Assembly: GCA_916613615.1 (NCBI GenBank)
Contig: OU744730.1
Span: forward strand, 1,302,001 to 1,366,000
Length of the DNA: 64,000 bases
From: Steromphala cineraria
Taxonomy: Eukaryota; Mollusca; Gastropoda; Trochida; Trochidae
Direction: 5' to 3'
The position numbers were made by a program, and so were the translations under genes. The notes beneath the pieces were generated by a model that worked only from the letters and a program-made list of their open reading frames with translations, did not search any database and was not told the origin of the DNA. Numbering within the stretch: the first letter of the stretch is position 1; each line of letters begins with the position of its first letter. This document shows, piece by piece, positions 23,326 to 32,899 of this stretch.

Positions 23326-24896
23326 TGCAGGGAGACGGTAGTTGTGTTAGGTTGAGATTGATGCAGGAGGTCGGTAGTTGTGTTAGGTTGAGTATGATGC
23401 AGGGAGACGGTAGTTGTGTTAGGTTGAGATTGATGCAGGGGGTCGGTAGTTGTGTGAGGTTGAGTATGATGCAGGGGGTCGGTAGTTGTGTTAGGTTGAG
23501 ATTGATGCAGGGAGACGGTAGTTGTGTGAGGTTGAGTATGATGCAGGGGGTCGGTAGTTGTGTTAGGTTGAGTATGATGTAGGGGGTCGGTAGTTGTGTG
23601 AGGTTGAGTATGATGTAGGGGGTCTGTAGTTGTGTGAGGTTGAGTATGATGCAGGGGGTCGGTAGTTGTGTGAGGTTGAGATTGATGCAAGGTGTCGGTA
23701 GTTGTGTGAGGTTGAGATTGATGCAGGGAGACGGTAGTTGTGTTAGGTTGAGTATGATGCAGGGAGTCGGTAGTTGTGTAAGGTTGAGTATGATGTAGGG
23801 GGTCGGTAGTTGTGTGAGGTTGAGTATGATGCAGGGAGACGGTAGTTGTGTTAGGTTGAGTATGATGCAGGGAGTCGGTAGTTGTGTGAGGTTGAGTATG
23901 ATGCAGGGGGTCGGTAGTTGTGTGAGGTTGAGATTGATGCAGGGAGTCGGTAGTTGTGTTAGGTTGAGTATGATGCAGGGAGTCGGTAGTTGTGTGAGGT
24001 TGAGTATGATGTAGGGGGTCGGTAGTTGTGTGAGGTTGAGTATGATGCAGGGGGTCGGTAGTTGTGTGAGGTTGAGTATGATGCAGGGAGTCGGTAGTTG
24101 TGTTAGGTTGAGATTGATGCAGGGGGTCGGTAGTTGTGTTAGGTTGAGTATGATGCAGGGGGTCGGTAGTTGTGTTAGGTTGAGTATGATGCAGGGGGTC
24201 GGTAGTTGTGTTAGGTTGAGATTGATGCAGGGAGACGGTAGTTGTGTTAGGTTGAGATTGATGCAGGGGGTCGGTAGTTGTGTTAGGTTGAGTATGATGC
24301 AGGGGGTCGGTAGTTGTGTGAGGTTGAGTATGATGCAGGGGGTCGGTAGTTGTGTGAGGTTGAGATTGATGCATGGTGTCGGTAGTTGTGTGAGGTTGAG
24401 ATTGATGCAGGGAGACGGTAGTTGTGTGAGGTGGAGATTGATGCAGGGAGACGGTAGTTGTGTTAGGTGGAGATTGATGCAGGGGGTCGGTAGTTGTGTG
24501 AGGTTGAGTATGATGCAGGGGGTCGGTAGTTGTGTTAGGTATAGATTGATGCAGGGAGACGGTAGTTGTGTGAGGTTGAGATTGATGCAGGGAGACGGTA
24601 GTTGTGTTAGGTGGAGATTGATGCAGGGGGTCGGTAGTTGTGTGAGGTTGAGTATGATGCAGGGGGTCGGTAGTTGTGTTAGGTTGAGATTGATGCAGGG
24701 AGATGGTAGTTGTGTTGGGTGGAGATTGATGCAGGGGGTCGGTAGTTGTGTGAGGTTGAGTATGATGCAGGGGGTCGGTAGTTGTGTTAGGTTGAGATTG
24801 ATGCAGGGGGTCGGTAGTTGTGTGAGGTTGAGTATGATGCAGGGGGTCGGTAGTTGTGTGAGGTTGAGTATGATGCAGGGAGTCGGTAGTTGTGTG

Positions 24897-25055
24897 AGAA
24901 AAGAAATTTGTTTGGATGTTTGTATAAGGAAAAAGACTTTCAAACACATGATCAATAACATAAAGTGCTGTCTTGTCAGTTTTCATTTACTGTAATTTAG
25001 TTTTATCAACAAGTTTCATTTTCTTAAGTTCTTTTTTTGTATAAAAGGTTCCATG
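24897..25055. other. Short unique flank of the minisatellite
   Basis: AT-rich sequence between the last 36-bp unit and the LINE relic. A minus-strand ATG at 24986 reads into the repeat for 1,217 codons, but nothing supports it as a gene. Confidence 0.5.
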
Positions 25056-25700
25056 TTAAAATCTGAATTGGAAATCAAGTGTTTTCACATCCTTTATAAT
25101 ATTCCTATAAAAAGTAAAGATCAAATGCCAATCAAAATAAGTATCTTGAAATAAAATTTCCCATCTCTGACAAATAGAAGGTAGAATGCTATCAGACATC
25201 ACTTTAACATAGAATTTTCTAGAACCCTTCATGGGTGTCATGAAGTCTTTATGCAAGGCATTAATGTGGAATTGGTTTACCTGTATGTGACTGTGTTCTT
25301 TCAAAGTCTTTTTCCATGAGTAAGGCAAAATATATAAAATATATGCAAGATCTATATATGTACCACTTATCCCAAATTTAATTTTCAAATCTTCAAAACG
25401 CACAAAATCATCATTATACAAATCTTGAATTGTCAGAATTCCTTTATCAGCCCATTGTCTAATAAAGTGGTGTGGGTTCCTGAAGTTGTGGTTGAGCCAT
25501 ATATATTGGTTGGGATAGGATTTCATTTATATTTTCTTCGATTTGACTTTTTTGACAGTAAGCTTTCCATGCTTTCAATACATCTCTCCAAAAAGGATTA
25601 TCTGTTTCAACAATATCTTGAACATTGGCCCCATATTTCAAAATATCTTTAAGCGGGAATTTACATGGGTTATTAACCTTAGGTTTGTTAATATAGCTTC
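25056..25700 (-). pseudogene. L1/Tx1-type LINE C-terminal relic
   Basis: Minus strand, two overlapping frames. The upstream one (25641-25459) has NPFWRDVLKAWKAYCQK and ILSQPIY; the downstream one (25526-25056) has NHNFRNPHHFIRQW, ADKGILTIQDLYNDD, KFGISGTYIDL and the final KWE-like block QRWEILF. This matches the post-RT region of L1/Tx1-clade elements (W-x-G-I-x2-I-x-D-L, then Y/F-G-I, then the terminal K/R-W). The frames join by a shift near 25490. No RT motif is present, so this is a truncated 3' fragment in the 15-kb intron, antisense to the host gene. Confidence 0.65.
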
Positions 25701-26181
25701 TGAGAAAAGAATATCAAACTTGCTTCAAAACATCTTTCGAATCATTTCTTTCCTAATTATTTCTCATTATTTTGGTCTATCTAGGAGATGCAAAATGTGA
25801 AGCGTTAATCTTAAAATCGAACATGAGAACACTTTTATATTTAAAAGCAATTTGGGTAGGAATTTAGGAACGTTTTCGAATGTGAATGAAACCTTCCTTT
25901 ATGGTAATGGCTGGTGTAATAGTAAATGTGTGTACCTGAAGTTGTCAAGTGCTGTACAATTGAAAATACAACGATACTCAAATGCAATGTTTTTGGAAGA
26001 ACTTTTTGCACACATTCTTTCATCGTGTATGTCAACCTCTGTTTTTAGCTCGAGAGTTGCAAGAACCCAGGAAGTCAACAGAAACGGACGGTGTGTAAAG
26101 CAACAATAATTTCTGTTAGGTTCCCAGGGCCTACTTTCTCGTCATTCTGTTGTTTCATAATCATGCATGCTTAAATAGGAT
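25701..26181. other. Intronic DNA, no gene
   Basis: The first 100 bp may continue the LINE relic in a decayed state. Beyond that I see AT-rich unique sequence without motifs. Confidence 0.35.
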
Positions 26182-26541
26182 TTTAAAGGGGCAGTAGCAC
26201 GTTTTTTGATAATTTTATATTTGAAATATTTTATTGATAATTGAAAGTTTATGCTAAATGTTGACAGTGTCAAAGGTCATATTACACAAGCCAATCATCC
26301 ATAGTAAGAGGACAAAGTATGAAGATTCACATAAAATCCATTGGCGGCCATTTTTGTGTGAACATCTTTAATTCATTTTGTGCAAGTAAAAGGAATCACA
26401 TGGCTAAACCTTGCATTATATATTTGAATTATTACTGCTTCATTTAGTTTGAATACACTGTCTTTCAATAGGAACCATTAATTTTCATTTTCCTGACATA
26501 ACCTTATATACCCCCTAAAAACGTGTTACTGCCCCTTTAAA
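26182..26541. repeat. 360-bp MITE with 25-bp terminal inverted repeats
   Basis: The left end tttaaaggggcagtagcacg and right end cgtgttactgcccctttaaa are inverted copies with one mismatch, extending into an A/T run. TTTAAA at each tip is palindromic, so a TTAA-type target duplication is possible but cannot be separated from the repeat. A partial inverted copy lies at 47465-47693 and shares the interior ggcggccattttt. No coding capacity. Confidence 0.85.
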
Positions 26542-26618
26542 GGTTTTGTTTAAGAAACTGTTTCATATGTGAGTTCCCATTTCAGTTTAGCCTAAAACAT
26601 ATCAAACTCTTATTTCAG

Positions 26619-26660
26619 GTCCAGAGTTGTACAAACCGAAGATACCAGCAGATATTGACG
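26619..26660 (+). CDS. Exon 4 seen (42-nt microexon) of the same unrecognised gene
   Basis: Acceptor tcttatttcag at 26618 and consensus donor gtgagt at 26661 bound 42 nt (14 codons). It is phase 1 at both ends, matching the exon ending at 11644. The peptide, with the split Ser, is SPELYKPKIPADID, ending with a Gly/Asp/Val/Ala codon begun by g. Size and phase alone would be weak. The support is that four independent junctions all agree and both splice sites are strong. The next exon would lie in or beyond the N gap or outside this window. No domain is recognised. Confidence 0.6.
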
Positions 26661-26709
26661 GTGAGTTTGTAAATGTCTTCAGCTTTTGCAAAGATAAAGT
26701 TAAATGTTT

Positions 26710-26909
26710 NNNNNNNNNNNNNNNNNNNNNNNNNNNNNNNNNNNNNNNNNNNNNNNNNNNNNNNNNNNNNNNNNNNNNNNNNNNNNNNNNNNNNNNNNNN
26801 NNNNNNNNNNNNNNNNNNNNNNNNNNNNNNNNNNNNNNNNNNNNNNNNNNNNNNNNNNNNNNNNNNNNNNNNNNNNNNNNNNNNNNNNNNNNNNNNNNNN
26901 NNNNNNNNN
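26710..26909. other. Assembly gap (200 N)
   Basis: Exactly 200 unknown bases, probably a placeholder size. Sequence on the two sides may not be truly adjacent at this distance. Confidence 0.99.
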
Positions 26910-26920
26910 GGTCTGTATAT

Positions 26921-28461
26921 CATACATGGCATCTTTCCGGAATGCCCATGGGGGTTTTGGGGGTCTCAAATGGGGGTTTTTCCCTCCGAAAGGGGTTTTT
27001 TAGCGCTCGTAGTTTTCATAACAAAATCATATAAAATATGAACCTGTTTTTTACATATTAATCTAAAAAATAAATTTTTAAAGTGCTCAATTAATTATAT
27101 ATATATTTAAAAAATTTTATTACTATTTAGTACTAGTTGTTTAAAAGGTTTTTTTTATCAATGGATATATTTTGTCCAAAGAAACTTCACAATGTGACAT
27201 TAAAAATTGAAATATTTTTTAAGATGTCTTGTAATATTGTGAGTCTATCATCTGAAATATAAAGCTGATCTAAATATTACTTGAGTGTTTCATTCTGATA
27301 GCATAATAAAATTTTATTGAAAATGTAACAAGTATTCTGATAAAATTCATGAAGAAGACCCACTTACAAAAAAAATCAACAATGAAATAAATAAATAAAG
27401 ATCGTTTTTATTAGTCAATCTCAAGATAGACTCATTTCTAATTCTATAAATAAATCCTTGTTTGTAACTATTTCCGCAACAGTGAGATAAAAATATTTAC
27501 CTTATACCACTTGAAAAATAACAAGTCTGTTGATGACTTGCGTTTATCGACATTGCTAGCGAGTTTCACGCACTTAAATTTTGACGAATTTGTAAATAAT
27601 TTTATCAAAACTGGATAATATAATCATAGAATGTATCTGTAGTTTCTCAACTTGCTCCCCAAAAGCGTAAATTTATATCGTTTTTCAAAAGGATGCATGA
27701 AAACAGGACCACGAACTGCCGAAGTCAAATGGCAATGTTCAACATAACATGCGGTCGTAACATTTTCATGACAACATATTACCGATAAAATATTGAATGT
27801 CTGAATAAAACAAGTTTTTGGTTGAATGTTTTTTATATTTTATTTCCTATCAAACATACCATGAATTCATTTATTTATTTACATATTATTTGAAGAGAAA
27901 CACACATAATTGTTATACTCAGCTCGAAATATTATTTATAATTTCTATATGTCGTCAAGAAAATACGATTGTAATTTCAAACAGTGTTTCCTTTTCATAA
28001 TTGCTGTCAGATAAAGTTGACAAATTCATCGCATATTCTTCGATCTATTGCGATATTATTGAATATTTTGAATTATGGTAGCCAGTTTTTGGTTCTATTT
28101 GAGTCTACCGTGTTTGAATATTTATATTTCGTTATGCATGTAAATTTATTTTATCAAGATTTACCTATTTAAGTGGAGTGAAAACGAAGCCGTAACTAAT
28201 TTCTGAAACACCGGTTTGGGAAAAATAACATGCTTTCGAGATTGTATCTTTGACGACCATGTGTTAAAACTTTGATAAAATACAAAGAATTATTTAGGAA
28301 ATTTGTAACATTTAACGATTATAATGGGTAACACACTTTCTCGAACGGGTATTTATGGAAGTTTTCTGAAAATCGGGGTTTTTCAATACCCGATCGGGGA
28401 CGCGGGTGAAGCCACCTGAAATCGGGTAAACCCGCCGAAATCGGGTAAGATGCCATGTATG
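26921..28461. repeat. Putative TIR-bounded element, 1.5 kb
   Basis: catacatggcatctt (26921-26935) is perfectly inverted at 28447-28461. Inside each end are looser GC-rich repeats: gggggttttgggggtctc on the left and aaatcgggtaaacccgccg on the right. The body is AT-rich (A/T runs, tatatata) and contains no recognisable transposase. It may be a non-autonomous DNA transposon cut or bordered by the gap. The left terminus is only 12 bp from the Ns. Confidence 0.45.
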
Positions 28462-29370
28462 CTTTTGGAGCACCAAGCAAAAACCAAACAAAACAATCCA
28501 GCAGGCTAAAGGTTAAGGGCGTGAACGGTAGGCGTGGCTTGCTAAACTGCAGCGAGCCAATGAGATAGCTACGGTCAAAGGTTCTTCATGCCGTGGTGTA
28601 ACTATAAGATACACCAAGGCCGATATCAAAGGGACCGACGCGTGGGCATGGTACAAGCATTTGGAAATCCGCCACGGATTTGAGGCCTGCCATGGATTCG
28701 AGTCTTACACATATATCAATATAATGGAGACATGGTGATTGAAATTTAAATCAACGTCAAAGGCTCGACTTTACACAAACGTTACGGCCGTTCCCGGAGA
28801 AGGTTTGGCGTCGACAAGAGTATTACAACTAAAGACTTCATTGAGTCATTGTACAGTCAACACAAAGATTCATAGTCGCCCACTCGCTACTGAGCTTTCT
28901 GTTGTGTGTATAAACGAAGTTGCCAGGATCTTCACAACACGGTTAGCGACCCAGGGACCGTCGCAGGTTTTACATTGCGTGCCACCGTATTGAGAGTTAT
29001 AACTTCTTTATGAAGATAGACAGACTTTTTGGTTGGTAAGTACTAGTATAATTATATTGTTTTTTTATTTGAATACTGGAATAACCAACTCCGGATAACG
29101 TTCAGAGGTCAAAATAAATATAATTTGTTGACAATTATGTAATTTCTATTGATGACTCCCAGCACTGTATCAACTTTTGCTGATCGGCTCAGCAAACATG
29201 TCCCTTTGAATACAGAGAAATTGATTCCTCAGTTCAATATGTTTCAAATATAAAATCTTGAGGTTATATCTTTATCAAGAATACCACATATTGTCACACA
29301 TATGTCAACTTATTCAAGTTACTATTCCTTGATATGTGAATATGTGAATTATTAAAGAAAAAAAATGATA
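28462..29370. other. More GC-rich block, possible non-coding or decayed exon region
   Basis: About 28500-29035 has higher GC than its surroundings and an open plus frame at 28739-28993 without family resemblance. A donor-like ggttggtaagtac follows at 29031. I cannot find a matching acceptor, so no exon is called. The remainder is AT-rich. Confidence 0.3.
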
Positions 29371-29700
29371 ATACACTGACGAACTTCATAATTATTCAAA
29401 ATAATAAAATAAACACCTTATTAATTATGGCACATTGACGGTGTTCAGAGTAATGTCTGTGGATATAACCTTGAGTATGTGGAAATGAAATAAATTTGAA
29501 AGTTATTGGACCAAAAAGGAAGAACCGTATATCCATTCGCTTGCACCATGAAGAATTACGATTTCAATAAAAAAAATTGAGCAAACAAAACCTTAGTTAG
29601 AACTACGCACCGAATTTACCAGATGGGACAGTATGATTATTTTGTGTAACGATCTCATCACTGCTTCATATTGATAGTCTTTAGTTGTAGTTGTATCTGA
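29371..29700. repeat. Diverged repeat, copy 1
   Basis: Shares blocks in order with 29996-30290: a cac-ctta-tta start, tcagagtaat, gaaataaatttg, atccgcttgcacca-like, gatttcaata, gcaaacaa, and a common end atcactgcttcatattgata. The two copies flank a 250-bp segment bounded by caagggggtaa and taccccttgg. Family unknown. Confidence 0.6.
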
Positions 29701-29995
29701 TAATTATTATCTGATTTATAAAATAAACGTTTACATGACTATATTGCCTCAAGGGGGTAATTACCCTTTGGATAACAGATTAGCCCAACCTATTTATATG
29801 AGGCAAATTTTGCTTCACTACTCCCAAGGAGGAAAATATACTCCCTCTGTTTGTATTGTTGATATGAACAAATTTGCTTCTAGGAGGACAATTTTCTCTT
29901 TGGGGTATTTTACCCCTTGGTAAACGCTACATGTGAACGCGGCTTTAAATTACTGTAATGAATAATTCAATAATAAATAAAGGGCGAACTATATG

Positions 29996-30290
29996 ATCAT
30001 GTTAAGTAATCAAAATAACACCCTGACCTTATTGTTTATTCAGAGTAATCGTATGTGTGAGTGTGTTGTCTTATTGTATGTTGAACATGAAATAAATTTG
30101 TAGAAGAACCTTCAACACATCCGCTTGCACCATTGAGAAATCCGATTTCAATAATCATTATTTCAGCAAGCAAACACAAAGTAAGTAATTTTCGCGCCAA
30201 ATTAATCAGTTGACCATCTACCAACAGTTGGGTTATTATATATATCATCACTGCTTCATATCGATAGTCTTTTGATTAAAGGCTTGTATC
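29996..30290. repeat. Diverged repeat, copy 2
   Basis: Second copy in the same orientation, ending tcatcactgcttcatatc and gatagtctttt. The direct arrangement around 29735-29935 could reflect two insertions, or a duplication with an insertion between. Confidence 0.6.
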
Positions 30291-30967
30291 GGTATGTAAG
30301 TCGTTAGTGGATGATACCATAGATTCATGTTCTAGTCAACTTCTAGTGTTTGGAAACAAATGATCCTAAAATTCAATGGTTTTATTAGTGTGTTATTGTT
30401 GCATTTGACCCCGAATTCAATACATTAAACATGTATCATACATGATATATACACATACGTGGGATTTTTCCTCCTATACGAAATACCTTATTTAAGATTT
30501 TCCCTGACATAAACATTTACAATGTAATGATTGCATTATATACTCCAAACAATTAATAGTTCTGTTATGAGTGAATGGCAACGGTTCTAAAACTTAGCAA
30601 TGCTTTCCTGTATTTTACATTTCTTAGTCAATACATATACATGTAGCAGGTAAATTATGGTTTTATAATTGGAATATAATTCTATTTAGTGCCAGTTCTT
30701 TCCATATATAATTATATCAACGAAACGAGCCATTTTTCATTCCCCCTTCAAAACTATCATAACATTCGGCAAATTCGTCAGCAATGTTATTATTTCATAA
30801 AGGTGAAACATTTTTGATCATTATAATAGTATTTTCATTAGTCATTTCATTCAATCAAAAACATTTTTTCACTAAAGGCAATATTTTATCAATCAAATTT
30901 CTATTAATGTGCCTTTTCTTCGTAAAACCTTTTTGCATCAAAAGCCTTTTGTTTGTCTAAGTATTAT
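30291..30967. other. AT-rich spacer
   Basis: No gene, tandem repeat or element recognised. Confidence 0.4.
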
Positions 30968-31928
30968 TAGCTCATCTGGCCTGTAAGGCCCGATGGGCTT
31001 ATGGCATGGCATGGTGTCCGGCGTCTGTCCGTCCGTCCGTCAATCCGTCCGTCCGTCCGTAATCTTTGTGGAATTTCGACTTCTTCTCCAGAAGCATAAG
31101 GCCTAGAAAGCTGAAACTTTGTGTACATACTCCTTGGCTAGTGAGGATTATAAATTGTAGCTTTGGTGGCCCTTTGACTCCTAATAAGGGCCACATGGGC
31201 TACGCCCTAAAAACCTATTTTCATCTTCTTCTCCAAAACCATAAGGCCTAGAAAGCTGAAACTTTGTGTACAGACTCCTTGGCTAGTGAGGATTATAAAT
31301 TGTAGCTTTGGTGGCCCTGTGACCCCTAATAAAGGCCACAGGGGCCATGCCCTAAAAACCTATTTTCATCTTCTTCTCCAGAACCATAAGGCCTAGAAAG
31401 CTGAAACTTTGTGTACAGACTCCTTTGCTAGTGAGGATTATAAATTGTAGCTTTGGTGGCCCTTTGACCCCTAATAAGGCCCACATGGGCCACGCTCTAA
31501 AAACCTATTTTCATCTTCTTCTCCAAAACCATAAGGCCTAGAAAGATGAAACTTTATGTACAGACTCCTTGGCTAGTGAGGATTATAAATTGTAGCTTTG
31601 GTGGCCTTGTGACCCCTAATAAGGGCCACAAGGCCTATAAATTAAGCTGAAGCTTTGTGTACAGACTCCTTGAAGTGAGGATTATGAATTGTAGCTTTGG
31701 TGACCCTGTTGGCCCTTAAAAAGGCAACAGGAACGTCCTTAAAATCTATATTCATCTTCTTCTCATGAAGTATCAGGCCTAGAAAACTGAAACTTGATGC
31801 CTATATACTTAATTTAATGTTTGGTTAGCTCGGGCCCCTACAAAGGGGGAATCACATTGGCTACACTCTACAGCATAATTGATAATGAAGCCTGATGAGC
31901 TACAGAGCCATTGGCTCTATTTTTTTTT
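30968..31928 (+). mobile_element. Tandem-core element A, copy 1 (complete)
   Basis: Begins tagctcatctggcctgtaag and ends gcctgatgagcta plus a T-run, so the tips form a short imperfect inverted repeat (agctcatc and gatgagct). After a (TCCG)n run at 31021-31060 come about five direct repeats of 145 bp (ttcttctcca at 31081, 31226, 31371 and 31516, then a shorter, diverged unit). The architecture matches the pearl/CvA class of bivalve elements: short ends, a microsatellite, and a core of tandem units of around 150 bp. Family identity is inferred. Further copies are at 48251 and 51544. It encodes nothing recognisable. Confidence 0.8.
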
Positions 31929-32412
31929 ATTGAAATCAACATTTATTTCCTATCATAGTTTTTTCTGTCACAAAGTCAACTTTTTAACCTAAAAGGTTTT
32001 TTCATTATTTATGATATTATACATTAAGTGAATATTCAATCAAATAAGTAATTGCCCCTAATTTAAAAAAATTATATTTACAGTGATTTATATCACAATG
32101 CTAAATCAAAATATTTTAAATCTAAATAAGTACACACAAGCTGTTCTATTATATTATCGATTCTTATCAGTCATTCATGCTGGGAAGGGGTACATTGTTG
32201 GGGGAAGGTTAAGGTTCTGGAAAGTCTCAAGAAACTATTTCAGTGTATACCGGTATTCTAGGAGCTTCCAGGATCTACTCGTATATACCTTGAAAAGGGG
32301 TATAATCTGGAACTAAATGCTGTTAATAATTCACTGAATAATGCAACCTGCTACGACTATGACCGAAAGGTTTGACACATGATAAATAGAGATTACGGAA
32401 AGAGTGAGTGAT
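31929..32412. other. AT-rich spacer
   Basis: No gene seen; chance plus-strand frame at 32083-32316 without recognisable features. Confidence 0.4.
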
Positions 32413-32527
32413 GAATATCGACAATATTTCAACGAGATATTTTCCAATGTTTTGATTTGTTCACGAGCAAGAGCGAGTGAATGAATCCAAACTTTGAAAA
32501 TATTGAGTTGAAATATTGTCGATATTC
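32413..32527. repeat. Short foldback with perfect 21-bp arms
   Basis: gaatatcgacaatatttcaa (32413 on) is exactly inverted at 32507-32527. The interior contains gttcacgagcaagagcgag. Probably the remnant of a non-autonomous DNA element. Confidence 0.75.
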
Positions 32528-32899
32528 AACATTTACGATTTGTTAAATACAAAAAGGGAATTGCTATACTTTTGAAACAACGATAAAACCATGCGCATAT
32601 AGTTTGACAATATAAAACGCTGCTGTTGGTACTGTCCAGGAGGTTTGATGGTGGATAAAACTCGAAAATTAAATAAGAAAATTAAATAAGAAAAATGTGG
32701 TCTTGAAGCGGTAGGCGGGTCGGTTGCACCCCATCAGCTGTTTACAAAAGTCATACAGCATTATGACGTTATTATCGTTGAATAATCTGCTTTGTTTACT
32801 CGTTCAATTACTTTCCACTGCTTACACAACACTTATTTAACTGCACTTATCTGCTGACGTTCTGATTGTTATCACACGAACAGTGTAAAAAAGTCATAT

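Larger units (their letters stand above)
11690..24896. repeat. Giant 36-bp minisatellite (about 365 units) in an intron
   Basis: The unit is gtcggtagttgtgtgagg followed by ttgagtatgatgcagggg. Units are head to tail for about 13.2 kb; the first 1 kb (to about 12900) is more diverged than the rest. Variants fall at a few fixed sites: gtgagg or gttagg, agtatg or agattg, gggggtc, gggagtc or gggagac, and rare cgtgtg, gtgttgttc or ggtgga forms. A recurrent 35-bp unit (gcagggatcgg) shifts the frame. The plus strand is G/T-rich with almost no C. Because 36 is divisible by three, several frames on both strands stay open over long stretches (a Val-Gly-Ser-Cys-Val-Arg repeat on plus, a His-His-Thr-Gln-Pro repeat on minus). 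I treat those as non-coding by-products. Confidence 0.97.

Noticed and set aside
11690..24896. CRISPR array
   Set aside because: There are no spacers: the units are directly contiguous and vary by point changes, and the context is an animal genome.
21333..24986. A 1,217-codon minus-strand frame (His/Thr/Pro-rich repeat protein) and a 1,125-codon frame overlapping it
   Set aside because: Both are products of a 36-bp stop-free unit. Two frames on the same strand stay open over the same DNA, 35-bp units switch the frame internally, and the start lies in unrelated AT-rich sequence.
13351..24995. Many plus-strand Val-Gly-Ser-Cys-Val-Arg repeat frames of 60-386 codons
   Set aside because: They begin and end where 35-bp units or TAG-bearing units fall, not at gene signals. 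They lie inside an intron on the sense strand.
28739..28993. Possible exon in the GC-richer block
   Set aside because: Open frame and nearby donor but no acceptor, no family resemblance and no phase match to the phase-1 gene upstream.
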